A DNA stretch of 64,000 nucleotides, from the NCBI GenBank assembly GCA_026419785.1, contig JAODTK010004444.1, positions 496,001 to 560,000 on the forward strand. Direction: 5' to 3'. Both the position numbers and the translations under genes were made by a program. Shown in pieces: positions 25,583 through 37,827 of this stretch (the stretch's first letter is position 1; each line of letters opens with the position of its first letter). This stretch comes from Sclerodactyla briareus (Eukaryota; Echinodermata; Holothuroidea; Dendrochirotida; Sclerodactylidae). The notes under the pieces are model-generated. The model had not been told where the DNA came from and searched no databases. It worked only from the letters and a program-made list of their open reading frames with translations.

Positions 25583-26289
25583 CCTTTTCTCGAGCGTAGC
25601 GAGGCTGGAGAGGTACTCGATCTCAGCCTGACACTCGTTCATCTGTTTCTGGTAGCGCAGGCCCTGCATTTGGATCTCGTTCTGATAACATGCGATCTGT
25701 GCCAGGAGAGACTTCTCCCTCTTAGTGTGTCGCAGGGAGGTCTTCTTTACGCTCCGCTCCTGACCGGCCAGCTTCGCCTGGATTGAAGCCACGTGGGCCA
25801 GGAGGGCCTTCACACAGTCGTGCTCATTGGCGTCCTTCATTGGGACGGGGATCCACATCCCCGGTCACATACCCCGGCGGGGCGGAACTCACAATCCATG
25901 GTCTCGTGTTGGGCCTGGTCCTTGATGTCCAGGACCTTCTGACAGCCTTATTCGAGCAAGTTACCGGCCGGTGCTCGCACTCCTCCAGGTGCTGTCCCAA
26001 CATCGCTATCCTACAGATCTTTTTGCATCCGCGGGCGTAATGGTCGCAGCGTATATCCAACTTAAGATCAGGTTCCGGAGAGGTAGAACGTTTGTTTAGC
26101 TCCTTGGGAGAGAATTTCCCGCATTTGAGAGGGCAAGTACTGTGCTCGACAACCCAGGGAAGTACGCAGCTGGCGCAAAAAAACGTGGCCACAAGGGGTG
26201 GCGAGAGGGTTCTCCAAAACCGCTAGGCATATACTGCACTTGAAATCGTCGTCGACCGAGTTCACAAAACGGTCAATATCGTAACCCAT
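25583..26289 (-). CDS. PDZRN3/4-like E3 ubiquitin ligase, first coding exon (RING, TRAF zinc fingers, coiled coil)
   Basis: This exon encodes the N-terminus of a RING-type E3 ligase of the PDZRN/LNX family, which attaches ubiquitin to PDZ-bound partners. The start MGYDIDRF resembles vertebrate PDZRN3. Residues 18-56 form a C3HC4 RING: C18, C21, C33, H35, C38, C41, C52, C56, with TPCGHVF in the middle. Residues of about 83-170 hold spaced Cys/His of TRAF-type zinc fingers. [19 protein letters not shown] and [11 protein letters not shown] follow in a coiled coil, close to the PDZRN3 pattern. The exon ends AAAAGG/GTAAGC in phase 0. Three one-base frame breaks lie at homopolymers: an extra A in 26177-26183, a lost C near 25946, and a lost C near 25853. 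Correcting these gives 708 bp, exactly 236 codons, so consensus error is the favoured explanation. Residue conservation on both sides of each break argues against a pseudogene. PDZRN3 versus PDZRN4 cannot be decided. Confidence 0.9.
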
Positions 26290-26860
26290 GATACGGGAGA
26301 CTCCCACCCTGTAATAACAAATGTATTACTATGCTCCTAGTCCGATGAGTAAGAAGAATACACCACAATCAAAGTAGTCCAGCAAAGAGAACGACGCCTA
26401 AACAATATAGTATATAAACACTAAATAGGACCACGTCAGAAGTGGAAGTAACTGAAGTATTGTTCATTGACTACATATCACTCAGTGAGCAAAACATCTG
26501 TGTGATCGGCTATAGCTCACTAAGCTCCATGATACTGTGGAGAACCCTCGGCGGAAAGAAAATTTCCAACTGGAGTGATGCATATCATCCCTAAATATTT
26601 GGCCTGCGGCTGAAGTCGCCGTGGGAGATCGCCTATTGGTAGGCGGCGGTTACACGTCACTGTACCCCCTGTGTCGTCGTTGGCCGTCGGTGATTGCCTT
26701 TGATCCGGACGCGGCATGCCAAATCAGCGGACGGAGGACTTTAATTACATTTTTCCCCGGCAAAAAATAAACAGTCTGTCAGCTCAGGGAACTCTTCTTG
26801 CTTGGCCGCGCTGGTAGGATTGGGGTACAACTCTGTTTTTAGTGATTGAAGTTTAATACG
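26290..26860 (-). promoter_or_regulatory. Presumed 5' region of the PDZRN-like gene
   Basis: Sequence upstream of the start codon on the minus strand. An AG that could act as an acceptor (TTATTACAG, AG at 26309-26310) lies about 20 bases before the ATG, so a separate 5' untranslated exon is possible. The stretch 26520-26760 is relatively rich in GC and CpG. No TATA box or other core promoter element was recognised, so the promoter assignment is positional inference. Confidence 0.3.
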
Positions 26861-28640
26861 AGTAGGAAAAGAAAACATCAGATGCGACCGCAGTTTTACC
26901 TTTATTAATCGCCTCTCTAAACTTTAATATCTTCTAAAATAGAAAAACCTTGCAAAAGATCCCCAATATCGAAGTATTGAAAATGAGTAAATTCGCAAGA
27001 AAGACGATGCACCATATATTAGTCACAAACAGTCTGTCGCTCAGGGTAACTCTTCTTGCTTGGCCGCGCTGGTAGGATTGGGGTACAACTGTTTTCAGTA
27101 TATATCCCCGCAACACTTTGACGGTTCGGGATATTATGGTTTTAGGCGAGAGTAGCCGCAAAATTTTTTCTTTTTTCCCCGCCGCCGCCTCCGGAAACGT
27201 TAAGTGTTAGCGCGATAACTCTTTAACGCTTTATCCGATTGTTCTGAAACTTGGTACACAGGAACCCTAGGGAAAGCTCGGATGATTCGAAAGGGGGCAT
27301 CACTGCCTTCTGTGAACCTCTATTTGGTGGGTTTTTTACACGGAAAATACTGAATTATCCGATTACACGAAACGTGGTGAGTACAACTCTGTTTTTAATA
27401 CGAAGTGAAGAAAGAGAAACACAGATTGCGACCGCAATTCTACCTTTATTAAACGCCTCTCTAAACTTTAATATCTTCTAAAATAGAAAATCCTTGCAAA
27501 AGATCCCCAATATCGAAGTATTGAAAACTTTAACTTTTTCTAAAAATATAACCTTGCAAAAATAGAACCTTGCAAAAGATCCCCAAAATCGAAGTAATGA
27601 AAATTAGTGAAATCCGCGAAAGACAATGCACCATATATTACTGCAATGGTTAATATCGAAAAAAGAAACATCAGATGCGACCGCAGTTTTACCTTTATTA
27701 ATCGCCTCTCTAAACTTTAATATCTTCTAAAATAGAAAATCCTTGCAAAAGATCCCCAATATCGAAGTATTGAAAATGAGTAAATTCGCAAGAAAGACGA
27801 TGCACCATATATTAGTCACAAACAGTCTGTCGCTCAGGTAACTCTTTTCTTGCTTGGCCGCGCTGGTAGGATTGGGGTACAACTGTTTTCAGTAATTATA
27901 TCCCCTCAACACTTTGGAAGTGTTCGGGGATATTATGGTTTTGTCGAGTAGCCGCCTCTCCGCCCCCGCTTCCGAAACGTTAATGTTAGCGCGATATACT
28001 CTTACCGCTTTAAAATCGATTGTTCTGAAACTTGGTACACATGTCCACCCTAGTGAAATCTCGGATGATTTCGAAAGTGGGCATCACTGCCTGCTGCTGC
28101 CCTCTAATTTGTGGGTTTTTATTACACGAAAATACTGACTTGTATTCCATTTACACGAAACGTGGTGAGTACAACTCTGTTTTTAATACGAAGGAAAAAG
28201 AAAACATCAGATGCGACCGCAATTCTACCTTTATTAAATCCCTCTTAAACGCCTCTCTAAACTTTAATATCTTCTAAAATAGAAAATCCTTGCAAAAGAT
28301 CCCCAATATCGAAGTATTGAAAACTTTTAACTTTTTCTAAAAAAATATAACCTTGCAAAAATAGAACCTTGCAAAAGATCCCCAAAATCGAAGTAATGAA
28401 AATTAGTGAAATCCGCGAAAGACAATGCACCATATATTACTGCAATGGTTAATATCGAAAAAAGAAACATCAGATGCGACCGCAGTTTTACCTTTAATCG
28501 CTTCTCTAAACTTTTAACTTTTTCTAAAAATATAACCTTGCAAAAATAGAACCTTGCAAAAGATCCCCAAAATCGAAGTAATGAAAATTAGTGAAATCCA
28601 CGAAAGACAATGCACCATATATTACTGATATGGTTAATAC
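26861..28640. repeat. Tandem array of about 795-bp units (2.2 copies)
   Basis: The landmark GATGCGACCGCAGTTTTACC recurs at 26881, 27674 and 28473, giving a period of 793-799 bp. Each full unit contains, in order: CTTTAATATCTTCTAAAATA, a TCCCCAATATCGAAGTATTG block, the phrase CTTGCTTGGCCGCGCTGGTA, a family 1 Helitron-like head starting TATATCCCCGCAAC (27101) or TATATCCCCTCAAC (27897), and then CGTGGTGAGTACAACTCTG. A second landmark, GCGACCGCAATTCTACC, recurs with about the same period (27428 and about 28216). The last copy breaks off near 28640. No frame spans it convincingly. Confidence 0.85.
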
Positions 28641-29249
28641 ATGTATCATTATATCTCCAACCTCGGGGATAACCTGGTCATGGTCCTCAGCACAGAATTA
28701 AAGGGGCATTGTCGTCTGGTAGCAGCCGCTGAAACAGATACAGCGGCTTTTGCATGACGTCACGACGAACAACCGCCGCAGTGCAAATAATTATCAATAC
28801 AATATATAGTCACTATGATAGGCTATATCAATGCAATGAGACTCAAGATCATATTCATTTCTACTGTACCGTCGAGAGATATTTTGGCTGTAATATCATG
28901 AAAACGGAAGCGTCCATTATTCGCTAGAAGTGGGACACGATATTGCCTGTTTAAATGTAAATTACACAAGATCGGGATGAATTTGGAACTACAAAGTTGG
29001 GGTTAGGGGCTATATAAAATACGTTCTTCTCGTGTGTTTACGTTTCGAAGCAACTTGTTGCCATCTCGAGTGTTATAGCTTGAACTACCACAGGTAAACT
29101 GCACTGCCAATTATTTCCGGGTCCCTGTGGTTGAAACGAATATGCCTCTTTAACGTTTCCTATATCCGCCATCCGCTGGACGAGCCGCAGAATATGAACA
29201 TAAGACATCCATACTAGATATAGAAACCTAACTTCTGTAATATTGACCA
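28641..29249. other. Gene-free spacer
   Basis: The spacer lies between the 795-bp array and the next repeat block. AT-rich sequence with no recognised gene, RNA or mobile element; open frames are short and unsupported. Confidence 0.5.
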
Positions 29250-29627
29250 ACGCTGAGTAGACCTCAGATGGTCTAAGAATACTATGGTTTTGTTAACCGT
29301 CTCTGCCGCCTCCGGGAAATATTCCTGTCAGCACAATAACTTTCCAAGACCCTGTCTGATTGAGACGAAACTTGGGACACTTGCATGCATGTCCGCCATA
29401 GTGAAATATCGGATGGATTCGAACTGGAAGTCGCCGCTCCGCTCTAACGGTGATCGTTTTGGATTTCGCAATTTGCGTGTTCCAGGGCAGAATTATGATC
29501 GTTTGAGACCAACTATCGTTTTCGCGCCAGGCATTCTCCACCTGGTAGCAAATCGGTTTTTGTTTCCTTCACACGTCTTCCCTACCGCAGATTTGCATGT
29601 TCCGGACCTCCTTTTTTCCTCAGTTTT
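29250..29627 (+). repeat. Family 1 Helitron-like element, 5' truncated fragment
   Basis: The body contains GACGAAACTTGGGACAC, ATGTCCGCCATAGTGAAAT and a GGATTCGAACTGGAAGTCGCC-like phrase, the same order of motifs as in the elements at 40065-41060 and 44568-45534. The typical TATCCCC head is missing. The related phrase CAGCGCTGAGTGGACC at about 41558 matches CAACGCTGAGTAGACC here (about 29249), suggesting a shared flank or fused repeat. It is interrupted by the family 2 element that starts at 29628. Confidence 0.55.
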
Positions 29628-31824
29628 GATTCCTTGACAAAAGTCGAGGAATCTAATGTAGTCACTGTCGTATGTGAGTGTTGTGTGTTTGTGTGTTTGT
29701 GTGTGTGTGTATGTATGTGCGTGTACGCTTTGGCTTGTAAACAACATAATCGAACCCCACCTGGCTGGATTGCCATACTTTGTATGTGTGTTCCCCATGA
29801 TAGTACATGGACCCTATTTTTTGGGGTCCGTCAACGGGTCCACCTGAGGTCCCCAGAGTTCCAGTCTGAATCCTTTTAAAACACGTAATCCAGACAGTTA
29901 TCCGCTCAAGCTGAAATTTTTGGTGTGTATTTTTCTTATGGGGATCTCAAGATCCTATTTGTTTGGGTGTTGATGGAGGTCCTTTTTGGGGAGAAATAAG
30001 GAAATTGAGACAAAAATTGATATTTTGGCCAATTTTTGACTTGTAAACATCCTAACTCAACCCCAACTGGCTGGATGAAGCTCTGAAATTAAAACCTTGT
30101 GCATACTTTGTGGGTTACCAACCAATGTTTTAGTTCTTGTTACGTACTCTTTTGTTGCATTCTGCCTGTTTTTGATTCCTTGCGAAGTCGAGGAATCTGT
30201 GCAGTCATGACCGTGGTGGGTGTATTGTGTGTGTATATATATATGTGTGTAGGTGGGGGCGGTATGTTGACGCCCACCTTGTAAAACCGATAACTTCTAC
30301 CCCACCTATGGAATGAAAGCCATATTTGGTAATGTGTATTCCCATGATGAGTACATGAACCCTCTGGGTTTGGGTCAGGTCAGAGGTAATCTAAGGTCAC
30401 CAGAGGTCAAGTCTGGAAACTTTGTAACACGATAGTCCAGAATGTGTTGGTCGCATCACGTGTACTTCGTGTATAGGTTTCTCTGGAGATTACAAAATCC
30501 TATTGTTTTGGAATAGGTCTAAGGTGAATTTTAGTCACAACAGAAATTTTGTTAAAAGAAGTCAATATTTTGGCCTATTTTGGGCTTTTAACCACGATAA
30601 CGGACCCCTCCTGGATGATGAAGCTCACTATTGGTCTTTGTGTTTCCATGATGATCATGACCCCTTTGGTTTTGGGTCAGTCAGAGGTCCATCTGAGGTC
30701 ACCAGAGGTCATGTCTGCAAACCTTGTAAAACACAATAAGTCCAAAACAACGTTGGTCCGATCAAGCTGAATATGGGTGTAGCTGTTTATGGAGTAAAAA
30801 CCCTATTGTTTTGGGTGTGGATTGGGGGTCATTTTTGGGAGAAACCGGAATTGAAAAATGCTATTTTGGGCCAATTTTGCTTGTAAACACACTAACTCAA
30901 CCCCACCTGGATGGATAAGCTCATACTTGTAGGTGTGTTTCCCCACGATGAGTAACATGACCCTATTGTTTTGGGGCAGGCCAAAGGCCATCTGAGGTCA
31001 CCAGAGGTCAAGTCTGAAATCCTCGTAACCACGATAAGTCCAGAACATTGGCCGATCAAGTTGAAATTTGGTGTTAAGGCTTTCTTATGGGGGGTCCGGA
31101 ACCCTATTGTTTTTGGTTCCGGTCGAAGTAATTGTGGTCAAGAAAAAATAGAATTCCTTTGAAAAGTCCGATATTCGCCACCCCATTTGGCTTCAGTAAA
31201 CACGATAACTCGACCCCACCTGGATGGATGGAGCGCATACTGGTATTGTGTTCCCTGATGAGTACTGAACTCTATTTGATGTTTGGGGCTGGGTCAGAGG
31301 ACAATCTGGAGGTCACTAGAGGTCAAAGTCTGAACGCCTTGTCAAATCAGATAAGTCCAGAACGATTGGTACGATCAAGTTGAAAATTCGGTGTATAGCT
31401 TTCTTGTGGATAGTACAGGAACCCCATTTTTTTGGTTCCCCTCGGTGAATTTTTTGGTCACAAAATGAAATTTGGTGAAAAGTCGAATCATTGCCCAATT
31501 GGCTATCAAAACCTGCTAACTTCACTGTAAATTGGATGGATGAAGCCCATATTGGTATGTTTTTTCCTATGATGGGTTAACATGAACCTATTGTTTTGGG
31601 GTCGTCAGAGGTCAACCATATGGTCAAGTCCTGAAAATCCTGACATTTAGTGTGTAACTTCCTTATCAACTAGGTTAGGAACCCTATTGGTTGGTTGGAA
31701 AAATGGGAAATTGTCAGGATATCATGTTTCCCATAACAAGCTGGTACAAACTCCCATTGGTCCTTGTGTCCGTTACTAGGTTGTCAGAAAGGTTCAAGGA
31801 ATCCTGAGCCTTTTTGGCTTCCTG
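29628..31824 (+). mobile_element. Family 2 Helentron-like non-autonomous element with 300-bp tandem units (copy a)
   Basis: The left end GATTCCTTGAC (29628-29638) folds with AGTCGAGGAATC into a hairpin, then a GT microsatellite follows (29681-29724). The body is seven units of about 240-312 bp, each marked by CCCCACCTGGATGGAT (near 29757, 30060, 30300, 30605, 30898, 31210, 31518). The right end has GTTCAAGGAATC (31792-31803), the inverse of the left end, then a short AGCC-TTTTT-GGCT hairpin and stops near CCTG/TTTT. An inverted repeat that is terminal on the left but subterminal on the right, followed by a hairpin and a T-rich target, is the layout described for Helentrons and their HINE derivatives. 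A second left end at 30174-30197 shows nesting or head duplication. No Rep/helicase coding is present. Confidence 0.65.
30394..31325 (+). promoter_or_regulatory. Cluster of AGGTCA direct repeats (DR4) in family 2 units
   Basis: Perfect AGGTCA-N4-AGGTCA repeats occur at 30394-30409, 30696-30711, 30995-31010 and 31310-31325, once per tandem unit and always at the same place in the unit. AGGTCA with 4-bp spacing is the established binding pattern for thyroid-hormone-receptor and LXR type heterodimers. The presence of the motif is seen directly; any receptor binding is inference. Confidence 0.5.
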
Positions 31825-34800
31825 TTTTTATACCAAACCTGTATGACCCCCAAATCCGGACTGCCCACCCTCCCCCTTCCGCGTGCAAATGAATCAATAA
31901 CTGAGCCCTTGGGTCCTTGCTACAAATGAACCATTCGCCTACTTGCTGGAATCGGCCCAAATTCCCCTATTGTAAGGCCTAGTATGACTGTCCCATATCC
32001 CTCCTCACCCGAAGAACATGAAGAACCATCTCAAGGGAATAGAACCCCATCAGAATCAATGGATTGTAGAGCTTGTGCCGAGTTTAATGCATCAGGTGAC
32101 CTTTGAAGGAGAATTACCAAAAAATAAAAATTTGGCAATTCCAATTTATGAGAGACAAATTCTCATGCCCTTGAGAAATCGTTTTGAAACTCTTGTTTTC
32201 CCGCCTGACGGCTGTGGCCCACTGTGCCCCCAGTATTTAGAATGTCGGCGATCCTACTGTCGTTATATACACAACTAGCGATTGGTGGCGCTCTGCTTAG
32301 ATTTTCACGCAGGAAATGCGACACGGTCGAACCTAACTGTACGATTGACAGCTTTCAACAATCGCGGTCGAAACGTCTTGGCAGCTGCGTTCGGCCTGGC
32401 AAAATTCTCTGACAATACAGGGCATATACTTCATCATCCCGCATTGATTGTTACGTTCACTTTAATTAGACTTTATGACCCTGACCCTGGGAATGACTTT
32501 GAATACATACACATTGGCCTAAATTTGCTATATTTACCCATCCAACCTGGAACATTGGAAACCCACTTGGATGGACCTGTTCTGTGCCCCCCCCCCCCCC
32601 GCCCATCCATTCCTCATGTCTTTCCACCATGGAGGTAGCTCCACACAATAACAACAGTGCCTTCAGCACTTACATAATGAGTAGGTGATGACAAATATCC
32701 GCACATTATGCCACCATGGAGGTATTCCACACAGAGCTCGTGCAGCAGTAAACTTGCATAATGAGAAAGTTTATGACGATATTCACACAGAGCCTGTGTG
32801 GAGATTGGTACAAATGTAGATCTGCTTTACCCGTAGCTAGAAAATAAACGGATGGTGAAACTAACTGGTATATTTTTTCCAAGGCCAAAAAGAGAACTCG
32901 GGTCATTCAGTTTTTGGTGAAATTCTTCAGATATGCTACCGACGCGCCATCAGTGGTGGTGCAACAAATGTGATAAGGTCACTACTCAGATCTAAGAGAG
33001 TTCTAAAAGAAGGATTCGGGTCACTCCAGGTTCGCCTATAATCCCCCCCCCAGTATCGGTGATCTAAAAGGTATCAAAACCCACCAACTTTTCCCACTCG
33101 CTACGCGCCAACCATGTGTGGTGTCGCGCCCGCTCAAACTGCCTGAGAAGATGCATTGAGGTCGAACCTACGCGTGAGCGGAATTGACTAGCAATTGATA
33201 CATATATTGATGTAACAAGATGCTCAGAGAATGGAACTGGTTGTTTTAGTTTTTATTTACAGAAAATATATTTCGGTGTTATGGGGGTGCGTCAAAAAAA
33301 CGCACATTGTTTCAAACGTTGTGGGCCGTGATCTCCGTGGTGGCTGTACCCACCCTCAGCAGTTGTTAGAAAGCCAGGGAAGATTAGGCTCCCCTAATTT
33401 ATCCCCTCCCTCTCACTCACTCGTCTTGCTCGTCTCGCTCCTTATGTTTATCTACCAAACCATTTCTTCTTTGATATTTTTTCAGGTAACAATCACAATC
33501 AAAGCGGATATTGATCTGTGTAGAATGAGGATTGACCAAGGAAAGGTGTTTACTAGTTACTACCTATAACATGCAGTGTTCTTCCTACTGCTTAAGCATG
33601 TTACACCGTCTCCATTCGCGGGATCGTCCCAATTATATGATTGTAACGTGTAGCAGTACGGTACGTGTACCGTACCATGCCGCAATCTTTTTCCTTTCTC
33701 GCAATCACTTAATGAATGGCTATTTCCCTGTATATGGTAACCGTATCAGAGCATAGATTAGCGGCATTGTCCTGATCAGAGTTGATAGGATATCGGCGGT
33801 CGCAGTGGTTTATGACATAATACGAGTAATGATGAAGACTCTCGACCGACGACTATCCATTTTGAAGATTGGTGACGATATGATCGTGAATTACGGGACA
33901 ATACGCCTACGCAGGCATATCCCTGTCCCATCAGTGTATGGATGTATTGACGTAATAGTATGGGCGTCGCTCAGAGAGCAAAGAGTCCCACCCAACACTT
34001 ACATAATCCTAATGATTGCCCGGTAATCCATAGTCCAAATATGTGCTCGATACGGGTCGAGCAAAAAGGTGTTTTGAAGTAGAGAATAAAAAAAAAAAAT
34101 ATACCTCTGTCAAACCACATGTCACCCCGTGTCGCGTGTCCTGAATGAGGAGGAAGTGTCATTAGCGGCTTTCTTGGATGTTATGTTATCATTGGCGGCC
34201 GCGCAAGGGGGCCTCCATTGACTGGCGGCGCCCCAATAATCATAGCCTCGTTATCGGTGGATTCGGGATTTTTCCGGACGAGAACTCATTAAACATACCG
34301 ATCACCAAAAGGAATCGCTGTCGACAATTCCTCACATTCTAAGTCCATCTGTGCCGTTGAACCTATAATTGGGTCCTTAGAGAACCAAACCTAATCTTGA
34401 TGGGCAAATATTGACCCAGTCAGACCCAATTAATGCACAAATCAATTGCAAGACGGACCACTTGACCCCCCGGGGATGGTTGCGTGATCAGTTGTTTCTT
34501 AGTGCGTCTATTAAAGTGCCATACCCCCTTTGCGCCAGACTGGCGCACCAATGCAACGAAAATTGACCGTTAATACCACTAAAATTCAGTGTGGACGGCG
34601 TCTGGGACTTGGGAACCATAATTCCGCACCCGATGGCGTCAAATCCTGACTGAACCATTGCTAAACATTGCCCCCCTGCCTCTCTATTGCTTGACCATGA
34701 CGCAGGCCCGCATCAAGTGTGGTGTTCGTCTTGCTTGATAGGTTGCTAACTCAACCTTTGTCAAATTTTACCCCCGCATTATATTGTATTCCCGACCCAA

Positions 34801-35841
34801 TTTGGATGACCTGACCCAGATGCCTATTAGGAATACACATTCAACGTCACGGGATGAATACTATAGATAATGTTCAACGGTATCAACACATTACTGATCC
34901 GTCCGTACCGTCTTTGGATTGCTCGCGGTTAATAGGATAATTATCTGCTTAGGCGATCCACTTCTATCTTTTAGCGTCTCCTATATCTTAATATGACACC
35001 GATGTAGTTTCATCAAATCAGAGATAGCTACACCAATATGTAGGAGATCCCCATATCATGAAAATAAATTGTAAATTGGTCTCGGTGCTTCTCTCCTCAG
35101 CACACATACCCGCCACGCGCGCGCACACTAAATGCTACACTAACGATTTTCATTTACGACGAAGCTCTCCATACCTTCATAGGCAGAACCAAACAATAAA
35201 TCTGTTGATAGTCAGAATGTCAGATAGCCATTGCGCTTATCGAAGATTTCATTGGTATACGATTCTTCAGGTGAACTATAAAACGTTTCGCCAACATTGA
35301 GAAAACTGATAAATTATGTTGAACAGACGACATATTGGCCCGGCCTATACATAATCGTATTTTTTCATCAGTTCATTATTAACATGTTACACATGCCCTA
35401 AACTAGTACCGAAAGGCGTTCAAAAAATGCTAGGCGGAAGCAGCTTTCAGTCGTGATGCTGTTTTGCTTCTAATAAAAGAATCATTTTGAACTTGGTCAT
35501 TTTGATAAGTGACACTTCCTGAAATTTGGTAAAGCGCTACTGACGCGAAAATTGAAGGCCTTTCATTATTCATCTTGCAATAAACACAGCTATAAATGTT
35601 TATAAACAGATCAAAGATCGCCATGCCGGCCTTGCGCTGATAAGAGTTGGCGGATTCGATGTATAATAGCGAACAATTGTATCAATTAAATACGGCCAAA
35701 AAATTATGATAAAAATCTCATTCAACGCGCGCAAACACAGCGTTATTAAAGCACTCGTAAGACGAGAGTCATCGAGAGAGTTACTGATTTAGCCTTGAAT
35801 TGCTGCGGGCTCATCCTTTGTTCACATCAGCAGAAAGATAA
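31825..35841. other. Spacer between two convergent family 2 elements
   Basis: This is about 4 kb of mostly non-repetitive-looking sequence between the tails of two oppositely oriented elements. It includes a C-run (32588-32600), an A-run (about 34089-34099) and a small palindrome around GGTACGTGTACC (about 33659-33670). The frame at 32282-32638 and its neighbours show no recognised domain. No gene is supported. Confidence 0.5.
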
Positions 35842-37821
35842 CCAGAAAGCCAAAGGCTTGAAGTGATTCCTTGACTCTTTCTAACTATAGCTAGACCCAA
35901 AGACAAATGTGAGATGGCCCACTCATTATGGACACATACATCTGACAAATTTCCCATTTAGTTATCCCAACCAACCACTAGGGTTCCTATACACTGATTA
36001 ACAAAGCTACACACTGAATTCAAGATTTTCAGACCTTTAACCTATGGGTGACCTCAGATGACTTCTACCTTACCCCCGAGACATACGGTCAATGTCACTC
36101 TTGTGGGGAACACACAACCAAGTTTGAGCTCCTCCATCAAGTGAAGTTGAGTTATCCTGTTTAACAAGCCAAAATTGTGGAAATATCGACTATTCATAAA
36201 TTTTCAATTTTTGACCAAATTCACCCTCTACCTATACCCAAAAAACTAGGGTTCCGTTACTCCCCATAAAAACGAGTTAAAATTTGCTAAAGATCCATTG
36301 TCCACAATTTCCCGATCTGAGTCCCCGCTTCAATCACATCCATTTCACAACCAAAAGCAGTATGGTTCCTGTACTCCTGATATGAAAGCTACACACACAA
36401 TTACAACCTGATCAGATATTCTGGACTTATCGTGTTAACAATATTTTTCAGACTTTGACCTCTCTTGCCCTCATGACCTTGACCTGACCCCACAACAATG
36501 GTGATCGTGTACTCAGTATGGGGAAACCATATACCAAGTATGAACGTGATCCTCAAGTAGGGGGTTGAGTTATCCGTGTTAACGAGCTAAAATTTGCCAA
36601 ATTTATATTTTTCACAATTCCCAAATTTCCCATCTGACCCCCGAATTACATACCCATAACACCAGGTTCCTGACTCCTCATAGAAAGCTTGCATACCGGG
36701 GGTTTCAACCTGATCGGACCAGGCTTCTTGCTTATATCGTGTTAACAGATTTTTCAGACTTATGACCTCTCTTTACCCCTCAGATGACCTTTGACCTGAC
36801 CCCAAAACAATAAGATCGTTTCCCTCAATCATGGGGATCCCATATACCAAGTAGGAACTTGACCCATCCAGTGGGGTAGAGTTATCGCGTGTTAACGAGC
36901 TCAAATTTGCCAAATTATAAATTGTTCACATTTCCCAAATTTTCCCGAATCTGACCCCCGATTAACATAAACAACAGGGTTCCTGTACTCCTCATAAGAA
37001 ACTTGCAGTACCCGGGTTGGGTTAACTGATCGGACCCGCATTCTGGGGCTTTTCAGACTTCGACCTCTCTTGACATCAGAATGACCTTCGACCTGACCCC
37101 AAAACAATAGGGATCGTGTTACTCATTATGGGGGAACCCATATACCAGTTATGAACTTGATCCATCCAAGTGGGGTCGGTAATCGTGTGAACGAAGCTTA
37201 AATTTGCCAAATTAGAAATTTTTTCCACAAATTCCCCAAATTTTCCTCCCGACTGACCCCCCCCATTCAACATAACCAACATGGTTCCTTTCTCCTCATA
37301 AGAAACTGCATACCGAGTTTCAACCTCATCGGACCAGGCATTCTGACTTTTCAGACTTCGACCTCTCTTGACCTCATGAGACCTTTGACCTGACCCCAAA
37401 ACAATACGATCATGGTACTCATTGTGGGGACCCATATACCAAGTATGACCTTAATTCATCCAGGTGGGTTTAAGTTATCGTGTTAACGAGCTCACTTTTG
37501 CCAATTAAATCGATTTTTACAAATTTCTCCACGTCTGACCCCCGAATTACAACATAAACAAATGGGTCCTGTTACTCCTCATAGAAGGCCTGCATACCGA
37601 ATTTCAGACTGATTGGACCAAGCGTTTCTGGACTTATCGTGTTACAAGATTTTCAAACTTTGACCTCTCTTGACTCAGATGATCTTCTACCTGACCCCAA
37701 ACCAATGGGGTGCTTGTACTCTTATGGGGAACCCTGTAAAGAGTATTAACTGATCTATCAACGGGTTTATTTATCGTGTTAACAAGGCTAGCGTCACACA
37801 CACACACACACACACACACAC
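35842..37821 (-). mobile_element. Family 2 Helentron-like non-autonomous element (copy b, inverted)
   Basis: Reading the minus strand, it begins with a GT microsatellite (37795-37821) and then has about six units of around 300 bp homologous to copy a, marked on the plus strand by ATCCAAGTGGGGT-like phrases near 36130, 36550, 36858, 37153, 37450 and 37755. Its tail has GTCAAGGAATC (plus strand 35865-35875), then the perfect hairpin AAGCC-TTT-GGCTT (35847-35859) and an end CTGG/TT. The same tail order as copy a makes the boundary strong. The left-end hairpin is missing where it meets the family 1 element at 37828. The units carry a perfect DR1 (36785-36797) and near-perfect AGGTCA repeats. No coding is seen. 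Confidence 0.65.
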
Positions 37822-37827
37822 TGTCAT

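Noticed and set aside
37795..37821. CA repeat considered as a regulatory or Z-DNA element
   Set aside because: It is better explained as the microsatellite component of the adjoining Helentron-like element.
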